Positions 1-6,039 of a stretch of DNA of 6,039 nucleotides are shown here, piece by piece. The notes beneath the pieces are model-generated. The model was not told the origin of the DNA. It did not search any database and saw nothing but the letters and a program-made list of their open reading frames with translations. A program made the position numbers and the translations under genes. The DNA comes from Pseudomonadota bacterium (GTDB lineage Bacteria > Pseudomonadota > Gammaproteobacteria > Burkholderiales > Burkholderiaceae_D), in the NCBI GenBank assembly GCA_023392035.1, contig JAEVZY010000019.1, positions 1 through 6,039 of the forward strand. Direction: 5' to 3'. The first letter of the stretch is position 1. Each line of letters begins with the position of its first letter.

Positions 1-740
1 CCTTCTATCAAGGGCGAGGCCAGCTTGAGAAAGGCTTCCTCATCCAGGACCGAGGCTTCAACCGGGTTGAGGGAAGGCGTGGCGACCCGGTAAATGAAAT
101 CGGACAGCTGCTGGCGCAGCCGATTCATGCTTTCCCTGGCGGCGGCGAAGGGGTTCTGGTCGCCGTCGCGCAAAGCATGGTGAAAGACGGCCGGACCAGT
201 GATCGGGAACGACATCGAAACATTGAAGAGCCGCACCGGCATGTCGCCCGGGCTGTAGGTTTTCATGATTTGCGCCAGCTGCATTCCGAGGGCGGTGGCG
301 GTATTGGAATTGCCCTCTATGCCGGCCAGCAGCACCATTTCCGACAAGGGCCGAGCGGGCGGCAAAGGCTGCTGGTCCAGGCCGCTCAGCACGCTGACGA
401 GGCCGGTGTCGGCCCCGAGTGCCTGCCGCAGCAAGCCGAGATTGCCGGGAATGCCGCCCTTGCCGGGAAGGGCCAGTTGCCCACGCTTTTGCCAATTTCG
501 AATTTGCGCCGGTGTCGCACGCCATGTTTGCAGCGGCAACTGGCTTTGCACCGGCAAGGCGCTGCCGTCCTGGCGCGAGCGCTGCGGCGGGGAAAACACT
601 TTTGGCTGCTTTTGCTGCCATCGGGCTTGTTGCCGTTCCAGGTCCGGCCAGGCCTCATTCAGGGAGTGTGGAGAAGGTGCATTGGATCGACCGTGCGCGG
701 GCGTGCCGATCACCAAGGGGGGCGGATTTGCAGACAACAT
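1..740 (-). CDS. Uncharacterised protein, N-terminal 246 residues (partial)
   Basis: I translated this frame by hand from the ATG at 740. It stays open to the left edge, giving 246 residues with no stop. It begins MLSANPPPLVIGTPAHGR. Residues 1-70 are rich in Pro, Ser and Gln and look disordered; there is no signal peptide or membrane helix. From about residue 75 it looks folded, with LSEMVLLAGIEGNSNTATA (132-150), LGMQLAQIMKTYSPGDMPVR (151-170) and a probable helix ARESMNRLRQQLSDFIYRV (201-219). I do not recognise the family. Supporting evidence is the strong SD, the balanced composition, and the fact that the antisense frames here are Arg/His/Gln-rich, as shadows of a real gene usually are. 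It starts 60 bp after the phospholipase D stop, on the same strand, so it may share the operon. Other frames are also open here, so some doubt remains. Confidence 0.72.
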   Translation of the reverse strand, partial: MLSANPPPLVIGTPAHGRSNAPSPHSLNEAWPDLERQQARWQQKQPKVFSPPQRSRQDGSALPVQSQLPLQTWRATPAQIRNWQKRGQLALPGKGGIPGNLGLLRQALGADTGLVSVLSGLDQQPLPPARPLSEMVLLAGIEGNSNTATALGMQLAQIMKTYSPGDMPVRLFNVSMSFPITGPAVFHHALRDGDQNPFAAARESMNRLRQQLSDFIYRVATPSLNPVEASVLDEEAFLKLASPLIE

Positions 741-748
741 CTGTGAGG

Positions 749-754
749 CTCCTT
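749..754 (-). promoter_or_regulatory. Ribosome binding site of the leftmost gene
   Basis: The minus strand reads AAGGAG, then 8 bases, then ATG (740-738). This near-ideal SD is the main reason for choosing this frame among several open ones in the region. Confidence 0.75.
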
Positions 755-780
755 GCCGACAAAGAAGTTTGTGGGACGGC
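755..780 (-). other. Bulged stem-loop abutting the SD of the leftmost gene
   Basis: On the minus strand GCCG (780-777) pairs with CGGC (758-755), and ACAAA pairs with TTTGT around a CTTC loop (772-759). A TCCC bulge lies on one side. The stem ends directly at the AAGGAG site. No T-run follows, so it is not called a terminator. It could modulate ribosome access or mark the 5' side of a processed transcript; function is inferred only from position. Confidence 0.4.
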
Positions 781-800
781 GCCCCGCGCAGAGTTCCGCG

Positions 801-2258
801 CTACAGAAAGTAAGCCAATTGCCGCGCGCTCGATTCGCGCAGCTTGTCGAACAGGGAACGGTCGCCCCAGGCCTTGCGATCAATCGGCTTTGAATTACGC
901 AAGTCTTCCTGGAAGGCCGCTTCCATGGCGCGGCCAAAGTCCGCGCCCAGCACCACCAGGTTCACTTCCGTGTTGTGCAGGAAGCTGCGGATATCGACAT
1001 TGGCCGAACCCACCGTGGACCACACACCATCGATCACCGCGGTCTTGGCATGCAGGACCGAGTCCTGGAATTCGCTGATCTTCACGCCGGCATCGAGCAG
1101 TTCCTGGTAGTAGGAGCGCGCTGCGTAATACACCAGCGGCGCATCGGATACGCCGGGAAAGATCATGTGCACGTCCACCCCGCGCCGGGCCGCACCCAGG
1201 ATCGCATTCAGCACTCCGCGATCGGGGGCAAAGTAGGCCATGGTCAGATGCACGCTTTTCTTGGCTTCGGCCAGCGCCAGGTAATAGGCCTTGTAGATCT
1301 CGAAGTTTCCGCCCGGCTGGCTGCCGATCACACGCACCAGTTCCGGCCCTGCCACCGGCAAGGGCGGGAACCAGTTCAGATTGGGCAGGGGCTGGCTTGA
1401 ACGCGCGGCCCAGGTCTGCAGGAACAGCAATTGCAGATTGGCCACGGCCGGACCTTGCAGTTGCACGTGGGTGTCGCGCCAGCCCAATATGCGATTGCGT
1501 TCGCCTTCGGAACGGAACAGCGAGCTGAAGGCGTAATCGGCGGCGATGTTGACGCCGCCGGTGAAGCCGATCTTGCCATCCACCACCAGGATCTTGCGAT
1601 GGTCCCGATTGTTGAGCCGCCAGCCGGCCGCCGCCTTCAGCGGATTGACCGGATTGAATTCCACCAGTTGTATGCCGGCCTGGCGCATGCGCTCGAAGAA
1701 CGCGGCGGGCGTGCCGAAGGTGCCGACCGAGTCGTAGATGATGTTGACCTGCACGCCGGCGCGCTGCTTTTCGATCAGCAGGTTGGCGAACTGCTGGCCG
1801 AGCGAGTCCTGGTCGAAGATGTAAGTTTCAAGGTTGATGTGATCGCGTGCGCGGCGGATCGCGTCCATCATGGCGGCCATGGTCTTGGGGCCGTCGAACA
1901 GGAGAGTGACTTTGTTGCCGGCCACCAGCGGACTGCCGGTGGCCGCTTCTTCCAGCGCCGCCAGTTGCTTGAGGTCGGTGCGGCTGTTGTGCAGCCGTTG
2001 CGCCAGCAGCGATGCGCCGCGGCCGTCGGGCATTTTGCTGCCGCCGGCGCCAACCACGGTCGGCGCGGCCGGACTGGGCGCTTGATCGAGATAGGACAGG
2101 TCCGGCAGCGTGGCGCAGGCCGGAACCAGCGTGGCCAGCAGCGCTGCGCTCAGCAGCAGCGTGCGCAGGCCGTTGCGCGCGGCCCGGGCGCGAACCGAGG
2201 TAAGGCCTTGAACTATGCGCGCAAGCAGGCGGCCAGGGACGGGAGCAGGGCGCCGCAT
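801..2258 (-). CDS. Phospholipase D superfamily lipoprotein, cardiolipin synthase-like
   Basis: A 485-residue protein with two HKD catalytic motifs: HRKILVVD (H220, K222, D227) followed by GFTGGVN, and HAKTAVID (H403, K405, D410) followed by GSANVD (417-422). This duplicated arrangement is typical of bacterial cardiolipin synthases (ClsA/B/C) and related phosphatidyltransferases; one motif from each half forms the active site. The N-terminus has an Arg-rich region, a hydrophobic run LLLSAALLATLV (34-45) and the lipobox-like VPAC with Cys48. Pro at -2 is unusual, so lipidation is likely but not certain. With no Asp after the Cys, an outer-membrane, periplasm-facing location is predicted. A Pro/Ala-rich linker (about 49-85) precedes the catalytic body. 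The ATG at 2258 is 13 bp after the spoVR stop; no ATG, GTG or TTG lies between it and the signal segment, and an earlier in-frame start would lie deep within spoVR. The SD is weak, so coupling to spoVR is plausible. Whether the enzyme makes cardiolipin or cleaves lipid or another phosphodiester cannot be told from sequence. Confidence 0.9.
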   Translation of the reverse strand: MRRPAPVPGRLLARIVQGLTSVRARAARNGLRTLLLSAALLATLVPACATLPDLSYLDQAPSPAAPTVVGAGGSKMPDGRGASLLAQRLHNSRTDLKQLAALEEAATGSPLVAGNKVTLLFDGPKTMAAMMDAIRRARDHINLETYIFDQDSLGQQFANLLIEKQRAGVQVNIIYDSVGTFGTPAAFFERMRQAGIQLVEFNPVNPLKAAAGWRLNNRDHRKILVVDGKIGFTGGVNIAADYAFSSLFRSEGERNRILGWRDTHVQLQGPAVANLQLLFLQTWAARSSQPLPNLNWFPPLPVAGPELVRVIGSQPGGNFEIYKAYYLALAEAKKSVHLTMAYFAPDRGVLNAILGAARRGVDVHMIFPGVSDAPLVYYAARSYYQELLDAGVKISEFQDSVLHAKTAVIDGVWSTVGSANVDIRSFLHNTEVNLVVLGADFGRAMEAAFQEDLRNSKPIDRKAWGDRSLFDKLRESSARQLAYFL

Positions 2259-2271
2259 GCGCGAGAGCCCG

Positions 2272-3657
2272 CTAACGCTTGCTGGTGACGACGCGGGCGT
2301 TGCCGCTGTAGCCCACGGTATGCAAGCTGACCGGCCGCCGCCAGGCGCGCGCGATGTACTCCAGCACCCGTTCGGCGCGGCCGACGTCCAGGCCGCGGCC
2401 ATCGCTCTGGTGGTCGTGCACCAGCTCCAGGCTGCCGTCCAGATGCACGTGCGAGGCGGCGATGCGCGGCGCGCCGTAATTGAACTTGGGCGCCAGGATC
2501 GCTTCGCGCACCGCGTGAATATCGCGATTGGCGATGCGGATGCCGCCGTCGTCATGGGTTTCGTAGACGAACAGCTCCAGTTTTTCGGCCAGCTCGGCGG
2601 AAAGATGATTGCGGATGAAGCTGAAGTCGTCTTCTTCCTTCATGATTTCGCGCGCCGCCGCCAGGCCTTTCTTCTCGATCAGGTCTTCCCACATCGAAAA
2701 TCCGAGGTGATAGGGATTGACCGCCAGCGCCAGCTGGTTCTCACCGGCGTAGGGCCGCACCACGTCCGAATGGGCCTTGATGGCCGACAGGTACAGGTCC
2801 TGCGGCAGGAAGTCGGCCTCGCGCAGCAGGCGCGCATGCCAGTACGAGGCCCAGCCTTCGTTCATGATCTGGCAGGCGAACACCGGGTAGAAGTAATAGG
2901 ACTCTTCGCGCACGGCGAGGAAGATGTCGCGTTCCCAGCCTTCCAGCTCGGGCGCGTAATTGGCGATGAACCACAGCAGGTCGTATTCCGGTTGCGGCGG
3001 AATGCCGGCCTTGGGTCGCGGTTCTTCTTCCTGGTGCCGCGCTTCTTCGCCGGGCAGCTTCTGGAAGCGGCGGGTGAATTCGTCCACCTCCTCGCGCTTG
3101 CCGGCGGGCGCCGCGGCCGGGTAGGGCGCGCGGTGCAATTCGCGGTTGATGTCGATATGCGGCTCCAGCGCCAGCGCGGCATCCAGCACGGCTTCCACTC
3201 TCTCGGTACCGTGTTCCTGCAGGGCCTGTTCGATCTGGTGGGCGCGCGCCGCCGACTGTTCCAGGATATGGCCGCCGGCCATTTCCATGAAGCGCGCGAA
3301 CAGGTGGTTGTTCTTGGAAAAATCGGCATGGCCCAGCACGTGCGCCACCACCAGCGTGTTCTCCGGCAGGGTGTTGTTTGTCTGCAGGTAGGCGTGGCAG
3401 GGGTCGCCGGGAAACATCACTTCGAAGATGCGCGAGTTGCCCATGCCCTGGCGGATCAACTGATGGATATAGCGGATGCCGAAAGACCAGTGGGGCATGC
3501 GCACCGGCAGGCCGTACACCGCGATCTCCATCATGAAATTATTGGGCACCAATTCGAAGTCGACCGGGTAGTAGTCCAGCCCGAGCTTGGTGGCCAGTTG
3601 CTCGATGCGCTGCGAATAGTCTTGCAGGCGTTCGTCCGTGGCGCTTGCAGGGTGCAT
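2272..3657 (-). CDS. spoVR: SpoVR family protein (YcgB)
   Basis: An intact 461-residue protein, close to Bacillus SpoVR (about 468) and shorter than E. coli YcgB (about 510). Family-like blocks appear in order: YYPVDFELVP (29-38), YGLPVRMPHWSFG (48-60), HVLGHADFSKNNHLF (106-120), NEGWASYWH (266-274), NPYHLGFSMWEDL (314-326) and the C-terminal RRPVSLHTV (440-448). The many conserved His and acidic residues hint at a metal-binding or enzyme-like fold, but no activity is established. In Bacillus, SpoVR is needed for proper spore cortex formation; in non-sporulating bacteria the homologue accompanies PrkA and YeaH in stress physiology. A charged, low-complexity segment lies at about 181-218. There is no signal peptide or membrane segment, so it is probably cytoplasmic. 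The ATG at 3657 overlaps the yeaH stop by one base and has a good SD. The stop is TAG at 2274-2272. Confidence 0.95.
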   Translation of the reverse strand: MHPASATDERLQDYSQRIEQLATKLGLDYYPVDFELVPNNFMMEIAVYGLPVRMPHWSFGIRYIHQLIRQGMGNSRIFEVMFPGDPCHAYLQTNNTLPENTLVVAHVLGHADFSKNNHLFARFMEMAGGHILEQSAARAHQIEQALQEHGTERVEAVLDAALALEPHIDINRELHRAPYPAAAPAGKREEVDEFTRRFQKLPGEEARHQEEEPRPKAGIPPQPEYDLLWFIANYAPELEGWERDIFLAVREESYYFYPVFACQIMNEGWASYWHARLLREADFLPQDLYLSAIKAHSDVVRPYAGENQLALAVNPYHLGFSMWEDLIEKKGLAAAREIMKEEDDFSFIRNHLSAELAEKLELFVYETHDDGGIRIANRDIHAVREAILAPKFNYGAPRIAASHVHLDGSLELVHDHQSDGRGLDVGRAERVLEYIARAWRRPVSLHTVGYSGNARVVTSKR

Positions 3658-4826
3658 CAGGCCACCTCTCCTTGTTCAGTCTGTTGCATGAAAAATTTGC
3701 GGATCGCTTTCCACACATCGTCCGGGCGCGACAGCACGCAGGTGCCGACCGGCGCGCCATTGCGCTCCAGTTCGCCGGCCATCATCTTCATCTCGGTTTC
3801 CGTGCTGCGCGGCGAACCGGGCACCGTTTCCACATAGCCGATGTAGTTCAAGAGCGATGACAGCTTGTTCAGGGCTTCGCTGGCGGCGTTGCGGTCTTCC
3901 GTGAAGTTTTCGCCATCCGAGGCGTAGAACAGATAGGCGTTGTACTGCGACGGGTCGTATTCGTTCTCGATCATCTCCAGCGCCAGATTGAAGGCGGTGG
4001 AGGCGCCGGTGCCGCCGGTGCCGGTGACCTGGAAGAATTCCGGTTCATTGAATTCCCAGGCCTGGGTGGTGTGGGCAATGAAGCGCGTCTCCACCTTGGC
4101 GTAGCGGCGCCGTATGCCTTGCAGCACGAAGAAGAAGAAAGTCTTGGCCAGCTTGCGTTCGGCGTCGGTCATGCTGGCCGATACGTCGAGCGCAAACAGC
4201 ACCACCGCATTGGTGGCCGGTTTCTTGCGATGTACCAATTGGCGGAAACGCAAATCCTCGTTGGTGAAAGGCACCGGATCGGACTGGATCGCACGCCGCT
4301 TGACGGCTTCCTTCACCGTGCGCCGCCGATCCAGGCGGGCGCGGGCGCCGCGCTTGTCCCAGCCTTCGCGCACGAACTCATCGTCTTCCACCACGGTATT
4401 GCGCTTGGGCTGCAGATCGGGCAGCTTCAGTTCTTCCCACAGCCAGTCGACGATATCGTCGACCTTCAACTCCAGCAGCAGCTTGACTTCGCCTTCGTCA
4501 TTGCCGCCTTCGCCTTCTTCGTCGCCGGCACCGCGCTGGGTCGGGCGCAGCACGTCGCCCGGCTTGCCCTGGCCCTGTCCGGCATCGAGCTGCTGGTGAT
4601 TCTGGGAATCGGCGAGACGGAAACGCGCATGTTCCAGCATGCGCACCGGCACGCCCACGGTCTTGTCCTGCCCGCCGGTGATCAGGTCGGAACCTGAGAC
4701 CAGGTCGGGCAGATTCTTCTGCACGCTTTCGCGCACTTTTTCGTTATGACGCAACCAATCGCGGGCGCCCCGGGAGAACAGGTCATACCACGGGGTTTCC
4801 GACGACATCGTCATGTGAATTGCCAT
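3657..4826 (-). CDS. yeaH: DUF444 family protein YeaH/YhbH (vWA-like)
   Basis: A 389-residue protein, similar in length to Bacillus YhbH and slightly shorter than E. coli YeaH. The N-terminus (residues 10-70, with RHNEKVRESVQKNLPDLV) resembles the YhbH type. A Gly/Asp/Glu-rich linker follows (about 82-113). The C-terminal half is a von Willebrand A-like domain with a DxSxS signature at D214-S216-S218, a GGTGAST loop (271-277) and SDGENF (303-308), the usual elements of a MIDAS metal site. Family members act with the PrkA kinase in starvation or sporulation responses; the molecular role is unsettled, and the MIDAS suggests a metal-dependent protein-binding partner. It is probably cytoplasmic, with no signal peptide. 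I chose the ATG at 4826 for its AAAGG site and family-like N-terminus; a TTG at 4886 would add 20 residues. Its TGA stop overlaps the spoVR ATG, pointing to coupled translation. Confidence 0.95.
   Translation of the reverse strand: MAIHMTMSSETPWYDLFSRGARDWLRHNEKVRESVQKNLPDLVSGSDLITGGQDKTVGVPVRMLEHARFRLADSQNHQQLDAGQGQGKPGDVLRPTQRGAGDEEGEGGNDEGEVKLLLELKVDDIVDWLWEELKLPDLQPKRNTVVEDDEFVREGWDKRGARARLDRRRTVKEAVKRRAIQSDPVPFTNEDLRFRQLVHRKKPATNAVVLFALDVSASMTDAERKLAKTFFFFVLQGIRRRYAKVETRFIAHTTQAWEFNEPEFFQVTGTGGTGASTAFNLALEMIENEYDPSQYNAYLFYASDGENFTEDRNAASEALNKLSSLLNYIGYVETVPGSPRSTETEMKMMAGELERNGAPVGTCVLSRPDDVWKAIRKFFMQQTEQGEVA
3665..3673 (-). promoter_or_regulatory. Ribosome binding site of spoVR, inside the end of yeaH
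   Basis: The minus strand reads AAGGAGAGG just before the TGATG stop/start overlap. AAGGAG lies 10 bases and GAGAGG 7 bases from the spoVR ATG. The site sits in the last codons of yeaH, so ribosomes finishing yeaH would expose it, which suits translational coupling. Confidence 0.75.
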
Positions 4827-4833
4827 TCGCTTA

Positions 4834-4838
4834 CCTTT
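4834..4838 (-). promoter_or_regulatory. Ribosome binding site of yeaH
   Basis: The minus strand reads AAAGG, then 7 bases, then ATG (4826-4824). This supports the ATG at 4826 over the in-frame TTG at 4886, which has AAGGAG at only 4 bases, and over the ATG at 4841, which has no SD. Confidence 0.6.
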
Positions 4839-4846
4839 CATCTGTC

Positions 4847-4861
4847 GTCCCGGCACGGGAC
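4847..4861 (-). other. Short perfect hairpin in the yeaH leader
   Basis: GTCCCG-GCA-CGGGAC on the plus strand is a perfect 6-bp inverted repeat with a 3-base loop. Its lower edge is 20 bases upstream of the chosen yeaH start codon and 8 bases upstream of the AAAGG ribosome binding site. There is no trailing T-tract, so it is not a typical terminator. It could be an mRNA stability or processing stem, or a binding dyad, or simply a product of GC-rich sequence. Confidence 0.45.
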
Positions 4862-4866
4862 ATGGA

Positions 4867-4900
4867 CGGCAAGCAAGCCCTGGCAATGCGCTCCTTGCCG
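4867..4900 (-). other. Alternative stem pair enclosing an SD-like AAGGAG
   Basis: CGGCAAG (4867-4873) is the exact complement of CTTGCCG (4894-4900). A second pairing, GGCAA (4882-4886) with TTGCC (4895-4899), uses the same distal arm, so the two stems exclude each other. The shared arm, read on the minus strand, is CGGCAAGGAG and so contains an SD-like AAGGAG (4891-4896) placed 4 bases before an in-frame TTG (4886). This could be a small structural switch or a relic leader. No regulatory function is shown. Confidence 0.3.
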
Positions 4901-4949
4901 CTAATGATTAGACCCGCCGTCGAAACCATCGTTTTGCATGGCTGTGTTC

Positions 4950-6039
4950 TCACTCCTGCGCGAGCAAGGTCGTTACATAGTTGAGCGCCTCGCGTGCGCT
5001 GTGGGTGTCATAGCCGTATTCATCCACCAGCCGCCGTTCCACCACCGAGATTTTCTGGCGCACTTCCTCGTCGGGGCGGCTGCTGGAACTCACCAGGCGC
5101 AGCACTTCGCGCCTCTGCTCAAACAGGTATTGCTGCACGCCGTCATGCAAGGGCGCATGGGAGTCGAGCGTGAATTTTTCGCCGCGCTTGAAGGCGCCCA
5201 TGGCTTTGCGCACCACCTCCTGCCGGAAAGACTGCTTGCCGGAATCCGAAATGTGGATCTTCTCTTCCACCGAACGCAGGAAGCGCTCATCGGGTTTACG
5301 TTCTTCGCCGGTGATCGGGTCCTTGATTTGACGATTGTCGAGTGTGGCTTCGACTTCATCCAGGTATTTGTCCAGCAGGTCTTGCGCTTCCTGCTCGAAG
5401 GACACGAACAGCGCCTTGTGCACGTCTTCCTTGACCCAGCGGTTGTAAAAGTATTTGCGCGCCAGCACCAGGTAATCGACCCATTTGCGCTTTTTCTTGG
5501 GATCGATGCGGGCGTCGCTGTCGATGGCGTCCTTCAGCGCCAGCAGCACATCCATGGTGGTCAAGCTGCGCTTGTCGGACTGGATGATGGCGTTGGACAA
5601 GGCATTGATCACAAAACGCGGCGAAACACCGCCCAGGCCTTCGTCCGGCATCTTCTGCTTGCTGCGTTCGGCTTCGGCGCGGTTGACGCCTTCCACGTCT
5701 TCATCAGCATGGACGCGCACCCGCTTGGCCAGTTCCTGCTCTTTTTCTTCGCCTTCATGCAGGCGGGTCAGGATCGCGAACACCGCGGCCGCGTGCAATA
5801 CGTGCGGATCGAGATGCACTTCGCGGAAAGCCGGGGCGGCGGAGGAGATCAGCTTTTTGTAAATCCGCGCCTCATCCTTGTAATTGAGCGTGTACGGCAC
5901 CTGGATGATGACCATGCGATCCAGCAGTGCCTCGTTCTCGCTTTCCTGCAGGAACTTGCGGAATTCGGCCAGGTTGGTGTGGGCCAGGATCGTTTCATCC
6001 AGGTAGATCAGCGGGAAGCGCGAGACCTTGACGTTCTTC
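4950..6039 (-). CDS. prkA: PrkA (YeaG) AAA+ serine protein kinase, C-terminal part (partial)
   Basis: About 362 codons of the C-terminal part are visible, in frame from base 6038 to a TGA at 4952-4950. The family is normally about 640 residues, so roughly 280 N-terminal residues, including the Walker A P-loop, lie beyond the right edge. The first visible stretch (FPLIYLDETILAHTN) belongs to the end of the AAA+ PrkA domain. The rest matches the PrkA C-terminal domain, with family-like blocks such as DEGLGGVSPRFVINALSNAI, YFYNRWVKEDVHKALF and RSVEEKIHISDSGKQSFRQE. Known of the family: a cytoplasmic serine kinase with an AAA+ module, implicated in sporulation in Bacillus and in the response to nitrogen starvation in E. 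coli (YeaG with YeaH). A protease activity has also been proposed for the Bacillus protein. It lies directly upstream of yeaH and spoVR, its usual partners. The reading frame is intact; the start and promoter are not visible. Confidence 0.96.
   Translation of the reverse strand, partial: KNVKVSRFPLIYLDETILAHTNLAEFRKFLQESENEALLDRMVIIQVPYTLNYKDEARIYKKLISSAAPAFREVHLDPHVLHAAAVFAILTRLHEGEEKEQELAKRVRVHADEDVEGVNRAEAERSKQKMPDEGLGGVSPRFVINALSNAIIQSDKRSLTTMDVLLALKDAIDSDARIDPKKKRKWVDYLVLARKYFYNRWVKEDVHKALFVSFEQEAQDLLDKYLDEVEATLDNRQIKDPITGEERKPDERFLRSVEEKIHISDSGKQSFRQEVVRKAMGAFKRGEKFTLDSHAPLHDGVQQYLFEQRREVLRLVSSSSRPDEEVRQKISVVERRLVDEYGYDTHSAREALNYVTTLLAQE

Larger units (their letters stand above)
4827..4949 (-). 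other. prkA-yeaH intergenic region with inverted repeats
   Basis: This is the only sizeable gap inside the block. It holds three kinds of small dyad: CTAATGATTAG (4901-4911), a 7-bp pair CGGCAAG/CTTGCCG (4867-4873 with 4894-4900), and a tight hairpin GTCCCG-GCA-CGGGAC (4847-4861). None is followed on the minus strand by a T-run, so I do not call an intrinsic terminator. No convincing -35/-10 pair was seen. The gap may carry mRNA folding or processing signals that set the prkA:yeaH expression ratio, or an unrecognised promoter. That role is inference. Confidence 0.5.

Noticed and set aside
58..621. A 187-codon minus-strand open frame.
   Set aside because: Its product is Ala/Arg/Pro/His-rich with no SD. 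The neighbouring frame starting at 740 has a strong SD and a more natural protein composition.
177..746. A 189-codon plus-strand open frame, and another plus-strand frame at 265-813.
   Set aside because: Both are antisense to the gene beginning at 740, are biased in composition and lack recognisable motifs or ribosome sites.
741..800. A possible terminator after the phospholipase D gene.
   Set aside because: Small stems are present but none is followed by a T-run on the minus strand, so an intrinsic terminator is not supported.
1431..2288. A 285-codon plus-strand open frame.
   Set aside because: It is antisense to the HKD phospholipase D gene, whose catalytic motifs fix the coding strand; its His/Gly/Gln/Val-rich product looks like a shadow.
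2256..2555. Extension of the phospholipase D gene upstream to 2555.
   Set aside because: The extra 99 residues overlap spoVR and are low-quality shadow sequence; the ATG at 2258 directly precedes the signal-peptide region.
2215..3837. A 540-codon open frame on the plus strand.
   Set aside because: It lies antisense to the well-recognised SpoVR protein, and its translation is His/Arg/Val/Gln-rich without family-like motifs, as expected of a reverse-strand shadow in GC-rich DNA.
4071..4697. A 208-codon plus-strand open frame.
   Set aside because: It is antisense to the vWA-like half of YeaH and has a shadow-like composition.
1..6039. tRNA, rRNA, CRISPR arrays, insertion sequences, phage or defence genes.
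   Set aside because: No tandem repeats, transposase-like proteins, terminal inverted repeats or RNA-gene signatures were seen by eye on either strand.

Overview
The window is a single-direction gene block. Every gene I can support is read from the minus strand, so transcription runs from high to low coordinates. The DNA is GC-rich, with long spurious open frames on both strands. The protein sequences look proteobacterial. A betaproteobacterium, perhaps of the Oxalobacteraceae/Burkholderiales type, is my best guess, but this rests on overall look and not on a diagnostic marker.

Layout in transcription order. (1) 6039-4950: the C-terminal part of PrkA (YeaG), a AAA+ Ser/Thr kinase; its N-terminus and P-loop lie outside the window. 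(2) A 123-bp gap (4949-4827) with several small inverted repeats but no clear terminator. (3) 4826-3657: a DUF444 protein (YeaH/YhbH) with a von Willebrand A-type metal-site signature. (4) 3657-2272: a SpoVR (YcgB) family protein whose start codon overlaps the stop codon of yeaH by one base (TGATG). (5) 2258-801: a 485-residue phospholipase D superfamily protein with two HKD motifs and a probable lipoprotein signal, starting 13 bp after spoVR. (6) 740-1: the start of an unrecognised gene with a very good ribosome binding site, running off the left edge.

prkA, yeaH and spoVR are a known conserved trio, linked to sporulation in Bacillus and to starvation or stationary-phase stress in Gram-negatives. 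Their joint biochemistry is still poorly settled. Here the spacing suggests that yeaH, spoVR and the phospholipase D gene are co-transcribed and partly translationally coupled, probably with prkA upstream. The point of interest is the attachment of an envelope phospholipid enzyme, and possibly an uncharacterised protein, to this stress trio. No RNA genes, CRISPR arrays, insertion sequences or phage genes were seen. No stretch longer than 300 bp lacks a gene.
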